Source of the DNA: JASSUD01 sp031963005
Lineage (GTDB): Bacteria; Pseudomonadota; Gammaproteobacteria; Burkholderiales; Burkholderiaceae
Length of the DNA: 62,381 nucleotides
Reading direction: 5' to 3'
Assembly (NCBI GenBank): GCA_031963005.1
Contig: JASSUL010000013.1
Location: 1 to 62,381, forward strand
The first letter of the stretch is position 1, and the number at the start of each line of letters is the position of its first letter. The notes beneath the pieces are model-generated. The model searched no databases, was not told where the DNA came from, and was given only the letters and a program-made list of their open reading frames with translations. A program made the position numbers and the translations under genes. Below, piece by piece: positions 25,627 to 34,005 of this stretch.

Positions 25627-26013
25627 GTGGCCTCATTTTTAAGTGATTACCTCAATCTCCTGTTGATGGCAGTAGCTGCCGTTTGCGCAGGCATGCTGGC
25701 TTGGCCTGTACTGGCAAAAGCAGGAACGCTATCTGGCTGGCAAGCGATAGAATTAATCAACCGACATAATGCCCTTGTGATAGATGTGCGTAGTGCGCAA
25801 GCCTTTGAGGCAAGGCATGTACCTCAATCGCGTCATATTCCATTCGATACTTTGCATAAACAGGTGTCGCGTGTGGGTCGTAACAAAAGGACTCCGGTGC
25901 TTGTGGTTGCGCAAAACAACTCTCAGGGCCGAAAAGCAAAGACAATGCTAGAAGAAGCAGGGTATAAACAAGTGTGGGTGGCCGATTTACTGAAGGAACG
26001 GGACGGATTTTAA
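25627..26013 (+). CDS. Membrane-anchored rhodanese-like protein lacking the active cysteine
   Basis: 128 residues from GTG. One N-terminal membrane segment (LLLMAVAAVCAGMLAW) and a rhodanese fold (VIDVRSAQAFEARHVPQSRHIPF). Where active members have a Cys loop (VVCQ-x-G-x-R), this has VVAQNNSQGRK, so sulfurtransfer is unlikely; a binding role is inferred. Next to grxC, as in other Burkholderiales. Confidence 0.88.
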   Translation: MASFLSDYLNLLLMAVAAVCAGMLAWPVLAKAGTLSGWQAIELINRHNALVIDVRSAQAFEARHVPQSRHIPFDTLHKQVSRVGRNKRTPVLVVAQNNSQGRKAKTMLEEAGYKQVWVADLLKERDGF

Positions 26014-26050
26014 AACCAACGTCATTCCTGTTGAAAAAGGAAGAGAAAAA

Positions 26051-26368
26051 ATGGAAAGCACAATGCACGCTGATGTAAAGGAAAACCCTCTAGGAGAGGA
26101 AAAAGCGCCTTCGGTAATCATGTATGCAACACGCGTATGCCCCTATTGCGAGATGGCAATGAAATTGCTAGAGCGTCGTGGAGTGACACACATTGAGAAA
26201 ATTGCCGTAGATGTGGATCCCGCAAAACATGCTGAAATGACGGAAAGAACAGGCCGTCGCACAGTACCGCAAATTTTTATAGGCGGAGTGCATGTGGGCG
26301 GATATGATGATCTGGCTAAATTGGATCGGGAAGGAAAGCTGGTGGAACTTTTGCAAGCCACCAGCTAA
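26051..26368 (+). CDS. grxC: Glutaredoxin 3
   Basis: 105 residues, with about 20 extra N-terminal residues over the usual length. Glutathione-dependent dithiol oxidoreductase. Active site CPYC at about 31-34, RRTVPQIFIGGVHVGGYDDL for glutathione binding. 37 bases after the rhodanese gene. secB, normally next, is missing; a terminator follows instead. Confidence 0.95.
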   Translation: MESTMHADVKENPLGEEKAPSVIMYATRVCPYCEMAMKLLERRGVTHIEKIAVDVDPAKHAEMTERTGRRTVPQIFIGGVHVGGYDDLAKLDREGKLVELLQATS

Positions 26369-26503
26369 ACACGGAATCGGCAAATAAGGGATGAATTCGC
26401 AGTGCAAAAACCAAGGATAGCGCGCATATGTTTGCGTTTCTTTTGGAAGTTTTGCCTTCGTTTATTTTTATAGTTTGCCTGTTTTACAAGTTCCAATCTA
26501 AAG

Positions 26504-26541
26504 AAAGGCCTATGCGTACAGAGTGACGCGTAGGCCTTTTT
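26504..26541 (+). terminator. Intrinsic terminator after grxC
   Basis: AAAGGCCTATGCGT (26504-26517) pairs with ACGCGTAGGCCTTT (26526-26539) with one mismatch and an 8-nt loop, then T. It ends the rhodanese-grxC unit. From here to 26780 the sequence is very AT-rich with no gene. Confidence 0.85.
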
Positions 26542-26780
26542 AATGCCTGCTTTTTATATATTGCGAGAGAGTCTGTATTTCCAGAAAAATCTTTCTTTAT
26601 TTTTTGATATTAATATTATAAAAAATCTTTATTAAAATGTATTTTTTATGCATAATTCTTAAACACATTTTTTAATAAAAAAATGAATGTGTTCTGCATT
26701 TTATCTGATTTTTTTATATCTATGAATTAAAAATCAGATTTTTGCTATTTTTTATATAAATAAATAATAATCATTTAAAT

Positions 26781-27962
26781 ATGCAACCATTTTCTGCCGG
26801 CGGGAACGCTACGCATCATCGACATTCAAATAATATGATAGGGCGTTTAGTACATGCTATAAAAAATAAGGATTTTCCCCTATCTATTAAGAAAAAGGGT
26901 CAATTTGAGAAAGGGTATGCTATAGAAAAGCAGGCAATGATCAATAGCAAATATCAAGGAGCGTCGGTTACCGCTACAGGTCTTTGGGAATGCTTCTCTA
27001 TAGAGATTTGGATGCATATTGTCCGGTATATGCCTATGAGTGATCTATTGAGTATGTGCTTGGTCTCTAAAAATCTGTGTGAAATAGTTTCATTACGCCT
27101 TGAAAAGTACAGCTTAGTCTCTAGAGAGATTGCCAAAGTCTTGCATAAAGGAAATGGGAATGCATTTTATCCACAAAATTATAATCCGCTAGCAGATATA
27201 TTAGTAAAAATACGTGGCTTAATATGCACATTCGAGTTTAGGGACAATATTGATTTGCCTCAGCTGTTAAATTTTTTGGTGAAAAGATATAACCCTGTAT
27301 CTCGTTCCATATCCCGCTCTATAAAAAGTGATACGGCAAATCCCCAAGGCTATTTATATACTATGAGGGATTTAAAACTCATAGAGCCCCATTTTTTTGA
27401 AAAATTAAAAAATCAAAAATGGCATGCGGATTTCATGACCTCGCATCTTGCAATAGCAGAATTATGCAGAAAACAACCATTTGATTTTGATGGCTTTTGC
27501 AAAATAGATGCTCTATATTTATATGGAGGGCCTGTGGGCCTACATACGCTCTCTGGGGACTATAAAAAAATACTATACCGTTTTCATGCAAATATCGTAA
27601 TGCAAAAATTTAAAGCCCTATTACAGTTAAGTAACGCCCAAAGTCTACTGGATTATATTCGTGAAAAATTAGACGAAGGAATATCTATTAATATTCAAGA
27701 TAGCAAAGGCAAAACATTTCTACATTATTTAGTAAGCCATGCTATGGGTGGGCAACGAGGGATGGTTGATGATAAAGAAATAGTACTTTCAAAATATCTG
27801 TTAAAGCTAGGAGCACACCCGGATATTCAGGATGAAAAGGGCGAAACTGCTTTGCATTGCGCCGTCTCTTTCGGGGAAAGAAGGGTTATCCAATGTTTAA
27901 TGGATAACGGGGCTAGCTTTAATGTGCAAGACCATACAGGGAAGTTGGCCTACTCTTATTAA
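26781..27962 (+). CDS. F-box-like plus ankyrin-repeat protein, candidate host-directed effector
   Basis: 393 residues, AT-rich. Residues about 66-120 match the F-box pattern: CFSIEIWMHIVRYMPMSDLL then SMCLVSKNLCEIV, as in L-P-x-E-(I/L)-x-x-x-I-L-x-x-L-P-x-x-D-L-L-x-x-x-x-V-(C/S)-(K/R). Residues about 286-390 hold ankyrin units (DEGISINIQDSKGKTFLHYLV, LGAHPDIQDEKGETALHCAV, NGASFNVQDHTGKLAY). F-boxes bind Skp1 in eukaryotic SCF ubiquitin ligases, with a second repeat domain picking the target; bacterial F-box effectors are known in Legionella, Ralstonia and Agrobacterium. Bacteria have no SCF, so export into a host is inferred. No good ribosome site. Stop overlaps the convergent neighbour. Confidence 0.8.
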   Translation: MQPFSAGGNATHHRHSNNMIGRLVHAIKNKDFPLSIKKKGQFEKGYAIEKQAMINSKYQGASVTATGLWECFSIEIWMHIVRYMPMSDLLSMCLVSKNLCEIVSLRLEKYSLVSREIAKVLHKGNGNAFYPQNYNPLADILVKIRGLICTFEFRDNIDLPQLLNFLVKRYNPVSRSISRSIKSDTANPQGYLYTMRDLKLIEPHFFEKLKNQKWHADFMTSHLAIAELCRKQPFDFDGFCKIDALYLYGGPVGLHTLSGDYKKILYRFHANIVMQKFKALLQLSNAQSLLDYIREKLDEGISINIQDSKGKTFLHYLVSHAMGGQRGMVDDKEIVLSKYLLKLGAHPDIQDEKGETALHCAVSFGERRVIQCLMDNGASFNVQDHTGKLAYSY

Positions 27963-28531
27963 GCCAAAGTTCGTGCAATGAATTGAGGTTGTGGGTTGTC
28001 GTTATTTATTACGGGTGAAGCTAAAGCAGCTTTTTGTTTCCATGCTTTACTAGCATCAGCAAATTTAATGATTTGTATAGCTCGCCCTGACTTAGCGATT
28101 TCCTCTTTCTGTGGATGTTGTTTTTGTAATTTTTCAGGTGGGAAGCTTTCGTAGCTGGCTAAGGGTAAAGCGTCTTTTTGCTGTTTTTGATAAAACGTAA
28201 CGAGTGCAGTAATAAAGCACGCTATAGAAATAACAATGCAACAGACCACTTGTAGTTGGAAGAAAGGTACTGTGACAAAACACTGTATTAATGGATAGCC
28301 CCAGGCACCCAAGACAGCAAACGCTGCGGCAGCGTTTAAGCAATTATGCATGCGTTGACGAAGCTTTTCTGACAAGGCTGCCTTGGTAATTTTAGCATCT
28401 ACCGCTTTATTGATTTCTTCTAAGGCTCCAAGATCTTTAACCTGTGCCGGTAGCGTAAATAGACTGTTTCCAAATGTTACAGCTCTGCCTGGATCAGAAT
28501 AGCTCGGGTTCTGGTCAACCTTATGAGGCAT
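27959..28531 (-). CDS. Unknown protein with a two-segment hydrophobic hairpin
   Basis: 190 residues. Soluble N-terminal half, two membrane segments at about 68-115 (CLNAAAAFAVLGAWGYPLIQ and QLQVVCCIVISIACFITALV) with a short turn, then a Lys/Gln-rich tail. No family recognised. Layout is like the protein at 6676. Its stop codon overlaps that of the F-box gene by 3 bases in a tail-to-tail arrangement. Confidence 0.7.
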   Translation of the reverse strand: MPHKVDQNPSYSDPGRAVTFGNSLFTLPAQVKDLGALEEINKAVDAKITKAALSEKLRQRMHNCLNAAAAFAVLGAWGYPLIQCFVTVPFFQLQVVCCIVISIACFITALVTFYQKQQKDALPLASYESFPPEKLQKQHPQKEEIAKSGRAIQIIKFADASKAWKQKAALASPVINNDNPQPQFIARTLA

Positions 28532-28672
28532 GCAAATTTCCCATTTTCAGGGCTCCCTCAATGAGATAGATACTGAGATAGATATCAATTTAGAGAAGCA
28601 GGTTTGATGTTTAGAAGGGCCTATTCTAATACAATTGAGACCGCGTTTTGACGCTAAATGTTCACGGGGTCT

Positions 28673-28712
28673 GCAAAAACCACAATGCGTTAAGCGCTAA
28701 AGTGGTTTTTGC
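28673..28712 (-). terminator. Hairpin downstream of the coiled-coil gene
   Basis: GCAAAAACCAC (28673-28683) and GTGGTTTTTGC (28702-28712) pair perfectly, with an 18-nt loop. It lies past the minus-strand coiled-coil gene. The T-run is inside the stem, so termination is only likely. Confidence 0.55.
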
Positions 28713-28786
28713 CCGTTATGTGCGGCGATCGAGTCGACTATTGCGGTGACTTACCTATGCAGCCATAGTCTCTGTTGGCAATGGTT

Positions 28787-29452
28787 TTACTGAGTATTGG
28801 ATCTACAAAACTGAGGCGGATAGTGAGGTAAATAGATAAATCGATCAGTCTTATGTAAAGATGAAGGGGACGTTTTATTGAAGTCATACCCCATAGACCA
28901 TGTACCTTCGTGCTTGGTTTGCGGAGATTTTTGTATCCTATCTTGCTTGTTGGCTAACGCTATCGATCTTCTTTCTAACTCTATCGATAGTTCTTCTAAC
29001 TCTATCGATAGTCCTTCGAATGCTTCTTGTGTATTTTGTATTTCGCATAGCTGTAGATCGATCTGTTCCCGCTCTAAAGCTAACTTTACTTGTGACGCAT
29101 GGAGTTGATCCTTCGACTCCTGGAGTTTGATTTTCTGCTCTTGCAGTTCGAGTTCTCGCTCCTGGAGTTCGCTTTCCTGTTTTTGTAGTTGGCTTGCCCA
29201 CTCTTGCAGATTGGCTTGTTGAATTCCTGGCACTTTGCGCAATAAGTTAGAAAAATGCCATATTGCTGCAGTTGCCAGGCCAAGCGTTGTGACTGCTGCT
29301 GCGCGAATGCTAGATTCCATACTTAATTTGGACTTTGCAATCTCCAAATTGCATTGCTCAAATGGAGGATTTATATCTATATTGAGTGTCTGAGTACTAT
29401 GTTGCCCAATAGAGATAGTATTAGGGGGACATTGAGCAACTGAACAAAACAC
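28787..29452 (-). CDS. Coiled-coil protein with one membrane segment
   Basis: 221 residues from GTG at 29452, chosen because AAGGAG stands 6 bases ahead; an in-frame GTG at 29482 has no such site. A hydrophobic segment at about 50-68 (AAAVTTLGLATAAIW) is followed by a long coiled coil to about 175 rich in Gln/Glu/Leu heptads (LQKQESELQERELELQEQK). Three of these heptads come from 21-bp DNA repeats. No family recognised. A membrane-anchored rod, function unknown; part of the F-box island. Confidence 0.75.
   Translation of the reverse strand: MFCSVAQCPPNTISIGQHSTQTLNIDINPPFEQCNLEIAKSKLSMESSIRAAAVTTLGLATAAIWHFSNLLRKVPGIQQANLQEWASQLQKQESELQERELELQEQKIKLQESKDQLHASQVKLALEREQIDLQLCEIQNTQEAFEGLSIELEELSIELERRSIALANKQDRIQKSPQTKHEGTWSMGYDFNKTSPSSLHKTDRFIYLPHYPPQFCRSNTQ
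28954..29016. repeat. Three tandem 21-bp repeats
   Basis: Copies at 28954-28974, 28975-28995 and 28996-29016, unit CTAAC-N-CTATCGAT-(N7). Each codes one heptad of the coiled coil (ELSIELE type). The palindrome CTATCGATAG is complete in two of the copies. Confidence 0.8.
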
Positions 29453-29513
29453 TGCATTCTCCTTTCTTATTTGACGATGCACACGGCATATCTAGATATT
29501 CATTTTGATTGAG

Positions 29514-29569
29514 CATACCGCCTTATCGAAGCTCTTTTTACGTTGAAAAGTCATCGATAAGGCGGTATG
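29514..29569. repeat. Perfect 16-bp inverted repeat ahead of mnmE
   Basis: CATACCGCCTTATCGA (29514-29529) and TCGATAAGGCGGTATG (29554-29569), with a 24-nt spacer. It lies between divergent genes, so it may be an operator or an RNA hairpin in the mnmE leader rather than a terminator. Confidence 0.75.
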
Positions 29570-29662
29570 GAATAGGGAAATATTGTAAGAATTCTCTTAA
29601 TAGTATGTTAAATACGGGATGTAATAAATGTTTTTTTCGATTTTTTTTGATGATATGAGTCA

Positions 29663-31216
29663 ATGGAAAACCATTTAGAGCCCATAGTCGCGATTGCGAC
29701 AGCACCAGGGCAGGGTGGCGTTGGCGTGGTGCGGGTGTCGTTTGGGCGTGTGAATGAGCCTGCGGTGCAGGCATTTATTCAAGCGCTGTGTCGAAAAGCA
29801 TTGGTGGCGCGCCATGCCACGCATACCGCTTTTTTCGATGAGCAGGGCGAAAAGCTCGATGAGGGAATCGGTCTCTATTTCGCGGGCCCGTATTCGTATA
29901 CAGGTGAGTCGGTACTGGAATTGCAAGGCCACGGAGGCCCGGTAGTTTTACAGCTGTTATTAAATCGGTGTTTAGAAGCCGGACGCGCTGTAGGAATAGG
30001 GATACGTTTAGCGGAGCCAGGAGAGTTTACGCGACGTGCTTTTTTGAATGACAAACTAGATTTAGCGCAAGCGGAGGCCGTGGCAGATTTAATTGCGGCC
30101 AGCACGGAAGCAGCGGTGCGCTCTGCAGGACGATCTTTGAGCGGTGTATTTTCTAAGGCCGTGAATGCGTTGGTCAAGCAGCTGATTCACTTGAGGATGC
30201 TTATCGAAGCAACCCTAGATTTTCCGGAAGAAGAGGTCGATTTTTTAGAGGCTGCCGATGCAAAAGGGCAGTTGAAACGTATTGACCAGGCATTATGCGA
30301 TATTCGAGCGCAAGCGCAGCAAGGCGCGTTGCTACGCTCAGGGTTATCGGTGGTTTTAGCCGGATCGCCCAATGTAGGAAAATCTTCCCTATTAAATGCA
30401 TTAGCGGGCGCAGAGCTAGCGATTGTGACGCCGTTTGCGGGCACTACGCGCGATAAGATTACCCAAACGATTCAAATAGAAGGGATTCCTCTGCATCTCG
30501 TCGATACAGCAGGATTGCGAGAATCGGACGATCCTATTGAACGCATTGGGATGGAGCGCACCTGGGAGGCCATTCAAAAAGCCGATGTGGTGCTGCATAT
30601 GTTTGACGTGCGCGATAGAGATCAGGTTTGGGCTGCTCAGTGTGAAAATGCGGGTGGGCTACCTAATGTAGAAAATACGATAAAAAATACAACGAAAAAT
30701 ACCGCCTCGCATGATGTGCATGCGGCGTCGTTTGTCCAGCAGATTGCACTGCAATTTCCTCCTCATCTGCCGGTAGTGCAAGTTTTCAATAAAATCGATT
30801 TATTAGATGCGGCGCAACGTCAACGACTACAGGAATCGCAAGCGCTGGGATCCGCTGGTACAGGCATAGAGGATGCTGCAGAATCTTCCAAGACCGATTC
30901 GAGTCTCAAGGGGGTTTATCTTTGCGCGCAAACCGGAGAGGGGATTGGTCAGCTCCGTGCCCAATTACTGGCATTAGCGGGTTGGCAATCGGGAGAGACC
31001 ACTTTTCTCGCACGTGCGCGCCATCTTGAAGCACTGGAGGCCGCGCAGGAGCATATCGCGTGTGCAATCGAACATGCCAAAGTGCGTGCTTGCTCTCTTG
31101 ATTTACTCGCAGAGGAACTGCGATTAGCGCAAGAGCAACTCAATACGATTACAGGGGCCTTCACCAGCGATGATTTGCTGGGTGAAATTTTTAGCCAGTT
31201 TTGTATTGGTAAGTAA
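29663..31216 (+). CDS. mnmE: tRNA modification GTPase MnmE
   Basis: 517 residues (usual about 455). With MnmG it makes the cmnm5 group on U34 of tRNAs. The N-terminal folate-binding domain starts PIVAIATAPGQGGVGVVRVS; the G domain has GSPNVGKSS (about 234), TPFAGTTRD and DTAGLRE; the protein ends in the catalytic FCIGK. About 60 extra residues (ENTIKNTTKNTASHDV and later AGTGIEDAAESSK) lie within the G domain as low-complexity inserts. yidC, the usual upstream neighbour, is absent. Confidence 0.96.
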   Translation: MENHLEPIVAIATAPGQGGVGVVRVSFGRVNEPAVQAFIQALCRKALVARHATHTAFFDEQGEKLDEGIGLYFAGPYSYTGESVLELQGHGGPVVLQLLLNRCLEAGRAVGIGIRLAEPGEFTRRAFLNDKLDLAQAEAVADLIAASTEAAVRSAGRSLSGVFSKAVNALVKQLIHLRMLIEATLDFPEEEVDFLEAADAKGQLKRIDQALCDIRAQAQQGALLRSGLSVVLAGSPNVGKSSLLNALAGAELAIVTPFAGTTRDKITQTIQIEGIPLHLVDTAGLRESDDPIERIGMERTWEAIQKADVVLHMFDVRDRDQVWAAQCENAGGLPNVENTIKNTTKNTASHDVHAASFVQQIALQFPPHLPVVQVFNKIDLLDAAQRQRLQESQALGSAGTGIEDAAESSKTDSSLKGVYLCAQTGEGIGQLRAQLLALAGWQSGETTFLARARHLEALEAAQEHIACAIEHAKVRACSLDLLAEELRLAQEQLNTITGAFTSDDLLGEIFSQFCIGK

Positions 31217-31452
31217 GGTGTAGCCCTATACGACGTGCAATGGGCTGATCGCTAAATGCGAAATTGCCTATGCCTTTTTAAAAACACGCTGGCTGAACAT
31301 GATATAGAGAGGGCGGAAAATGACTGGAAACGGTCAGGAGCAGCCTTGCCTGAGCGATAACGAGCTTGGCTATGTGGAAAATACAGCGACTAGCCATTTG
31401 GTCTATCCCTCGTATATCCATGACAGCATGAAGTACAGTATGAGGATACAGT

Positions 31453-32217
31453 ATGAAAGTAATAGTGCCCGTTAAACGGGTTGTCGATTTTAATGTGAAG
31501 GTGCGGGTTAAGGCAGACGAGACCGGCGTAGATATCGCGCATGTGAAAATGTCGATGAATCCCTTCGATGAAATCGCCGTGGAAGAAGCGGTTCGTCTTA
31601 AAGAAGCTGGCCATGTGAATGAGATTGTGGCGGTGTCATGCGGTGCAACCCCCGTGCAAGAAGTGCTGCGTCATGCCTTGGCTTTAGGCGCAGACCGTGC
31701 AATCTGGGTGAATACAGGGGAGGTAGACGTGCAGCCTTTAGCCGTGGCTTCGCTCTTGAAAGCCTTGGCAGACCGTGAAAAGCCGGCGCTTTTTATACTC
31801 GGCAAGCAGGCGATTGACGACGATGCAAACCAAACCGGGCAGATGCTCGCAGGCTTGCTAGGGTGTGCGCAAGCAAGCTGTGCATTCCGTGTGCAGGTGA
31901 TCAATGCCGCTTCCGACGCTGCGCGCATAGAAGTGACGCGAGAAGTGGACGGCGGTTTAGAAACCGTAGCACTGACTTTGCCTGCGGTTATTACTGCCGA
32001 TTTGCGTTTGAATGAGCCTAGGTATGTCACCTTGCCCAATATCATTAAGGCAAAGAAAAAACCGCTAGAGACACTGAATGCCACCGAGCTGGGTGTCGAT
32101 ATCACGCCACGCTTGCAGATATTGAAAGTGAAAGAACCTGCGAAGCGCCCAGGAGGTATTAAGGTCCAGGACGTGAATACACTCATTGAGAGGCTCAAGC
32201 ACGACAGTGTGCTTTAG
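31453..32217 (+). CDS. etfB: Electron transfer flavoprotein beta subunit
   Basis: 254 residues. With EtfA it carries electrons from acyl-CoA dehydrogenases to the quinone pool. Typical start MKVIVPVKRVVDFNVKVRV, SMNPFDEIAVEEAVRLKE, the AMP-binding region GKQAIDDDANQTGQML and a conserved tail with AKKKPLE. First of a two-gene unit with etfA. Confidence 0.96.
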   Translation: MKVIVPVKRVVDFNVKVRVKADETGVDIAHVKMSMNPFDEIAVEEAVRLKEAGHVNEIVAVSCGATPVQEVLRHALALGADRAIWVNTGEVDVQPLAVASLLKALADREKPALFILGKQAIDDDANQTGQMLAGLLGCAQASCAFRVQVINAASDAARIEVTREVDGGLETVALTLPAVITADLRLNEPRYVTLPNIIKAKKKPLETLNATELGVDITPRLQILKVKEPAKRPGGIKVQDVNTLIERLKHDSVL

Positions 32218-32298
32218 CACGAATACATCAGAGGGAAATTAGGGTTTGTCGCGTGCGGCAGAGCAGTGTTAAGCCATTTTTATTTTTGAGTCAGCACT

Positions 32299-33237
32299 AT
32301 GACAACGCTTATTTTAGTGGAACATCAGGGTCATCAAATTAGCCGTGCTACGTTAAGCGCGTTGCGCGCAGCGCAGGCATTGGGTTCGGAGATCCATCTT
32401 TTAGTAACGGGCTATCAGGTCCAAGAGGTAGCGCAAGCTGCAGCATGCTTAGAGAGCGTCTCTGCTGTTTATGTCGCGGATGCGGTGCATCTCGAAGCAG
32501 GGCTTGCAGAAAACGTATGTGCTACGGCACATAGCCTGGCTACGCGCTATTCCCATATTGTTGTCGCTGCATCTTCTTATGGAAAAAATATAGCGCCTCG
32601 TTTGGCCGCGCTGTTACAGGTAGCGCAGATTTCCGATATCACCGCTGTAATCGATAGCGCAACTTTTGAGCGCCCCATTTATGCAGGCAATGCGATAGCG
32701 ACCGTCCAATCACGTGATCCGATTAAAGTGATTACAGTACGCGCATCGAGCTTTGAAGCGGTGAAGGGAAGCCGTAAGGATACTGCGGTGCCGATTCACC
32801 CTATAGACGCTGCACCGGATACGAATTTGACGCAGTTTGTCAAACGTGAGCTCACGGTGTCGGATCGTCCTGAATTAGGCGCTGCCCGTGTGGTTGTCTC
32901 AGGAGGACGGGGTTTAGGATCTAAAGCCCAATACGATGCGCTTTTAGCCCCCCTAGCAGGAAAATTAGGAGCCGCATTAGGCGCCTCGCGCGCAGCGGTA
33001 GATGCAGGATTCGCCCCGAATGATTCTCAAGTAGGTCAGACCGGAAAAATTGTCGCCCCAGATTTATATGTTGCAGTGGGTATTTCTGGTGCGATTCAAC
33101 ATTTAGCCGGAATGAAAGGCGCAAAAGTGATCGTTGCGATTAATAAAGATCCCGACGCGCCGATATTTAGCGTTGCAGATTACGGGATCGTAGGGGATTT
33201 GTTTGAAGTCGTTCCCGCGTTGGAAGCAGCGCTGTAA
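32299..33237 (+). CDS. etfA: Electron transfer flavoprotein alpha subunit
   Basis: 312 residues. The FAD-binding C-terminal domain has SGGRGLGSKAQYD, GQTGKIVAPDLYVAVGISGAIQH and INKDPDAPIF. 81 bases after etfB. Complete against the family length of about 310. Confidence 0.96.
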   Translation: MTTLILVEHQGHQISRATLSALRAAQALGSEIHLLVTGYQVQEVAQAAACLESVSAVYVADAVHLEAGLAENVCATAHSLATRYSHIVVAASSYGKNIAPRLAALLQVAQISDITAVIDSATFERPIYAGNAIATVQSRDPIKVITVRASSFEAVKGSRKDTAVPIHPIDAAPDTNLTQFVKRELTVSDRPELGAARVVVSGGRGLGSKAQYDALLAPLAGKLGAALGASRAAVDAGFAPNDSQVGQTGKIVAPDLYVAVGISGAIQHLAGMKGAKVIVAINKDPDAPIFSVADYGIVGDLFEVVPALEAAL

Positions 33238-33344
33238 AAGGATATTCCAGCCGTTTTTGACAAGATGATGTTGTCTTAAAAGACGGCTTGCTTCTTTTCA
33301 TACAGATTTTGATGAAAATTTTCCTGGAAAAGAAGTTTTTTAGC

Positions 33345-33350
33345 TATAAT
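33345..33350 (+). promoter_or_regulatory. Predicted -10 of the rpsP operon promoter
   Basis: A perfect TATAAT 160 bases ahead of rpsP, at the start of the ribosomal operon. The -35 at 17 nt (TCCTGG) is poor, so the exact promoter is uncertain. Confidence 0.4.
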
Positions 33351-33510
33351 CGCGGGTTTTTTCGTACAGCTTGGTCTTGAGTGGTTATTCATTCGATATG
33401 GCCTTGCTTGTATTTGCTTTTGTATGCGGCAGTAGCCTCTAAAATTGCGACTGCCGAAGTAGCTATAGCGTGCTAACTGCATCGCTTGACTTATTTTTTA
33501 GGATTAACAC

Positions 33511-33807
33511 ATGGTTGTTGTTCGTTTAGCTCGTGGAGGCGCTAAAAAACGCCCCTTCTACTATATCGTTGTGGCTGACTCTCGTTGCCGTCGCGATGGT
33601 CGTTTTATCGAGCGTCTTGGCTTTTACAACCCGTTTGCTGCTGGTGCTGATGTTCCTCTGCGCATTGCTGCTGAACGCTTGCAATACTGGCGTGGCGTAG
33701 GTGCACAGCTTTCCGATAAAGTAGAGCAACTCGTTAAAATGGCGGAAAAAGGCGGTGGTATACAGCCTCAAGTTGTTTTACAACCTGCTGCTGCTCCTGT
33801 TGCTTAA
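33511..33807 (+). CDS. rpsP: 30S ribosomal protein S16
   Basis: 98 residues. Small-subunit assembly protein. Family start MVVVRLARGGAKKRPFYYIV and RRDGRFIERLGFYNP. A short Gln/Pro/Ala tail is extra. First gene of the rpsP-rimM-trmD-rplS set. Confidence 0.97.
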   Translation: MVVVRLARGGAKKRPFYYIVVADSRCRRDGRFIERLGFYNPFAAGADVPLRIAAERLQYWRGVGAQLSDKVEQLVKMAEKGGGIQPQVVLQPAAAPVA

Positions 33808-33818
33808 AGTGCTCTTTC

Positions 33819-33853
33819 AAGGCTTCTCAGTCTAGAGACCGTGAAGCCTTTTT
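33819..33853 (+). terminator. Terminator between rpsP and rimM
   Basis: AAGGCTTC (33819-33826) pairs with GAAGCCTT (33843-33850), then T. It would lower transcription of rimM and trmD relative to rpsP, a known bias in this operon. Confidence 0.7.
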
Positions 33854-34005
33854 AGAACTTAGCTCTGAAAGCAGGGTGTTTTGCCTAAAGCAATGTGCGA
33901 TGATTGGTAACAGCCGCTCTGGGCAGGGCATTAGTGCTTGCTGCCCTAGTGTATTTTGTTGGTAATTAGGACAGTGCATGCGGGCTTTTTTTGCGCGGTG
34001 CCTCA

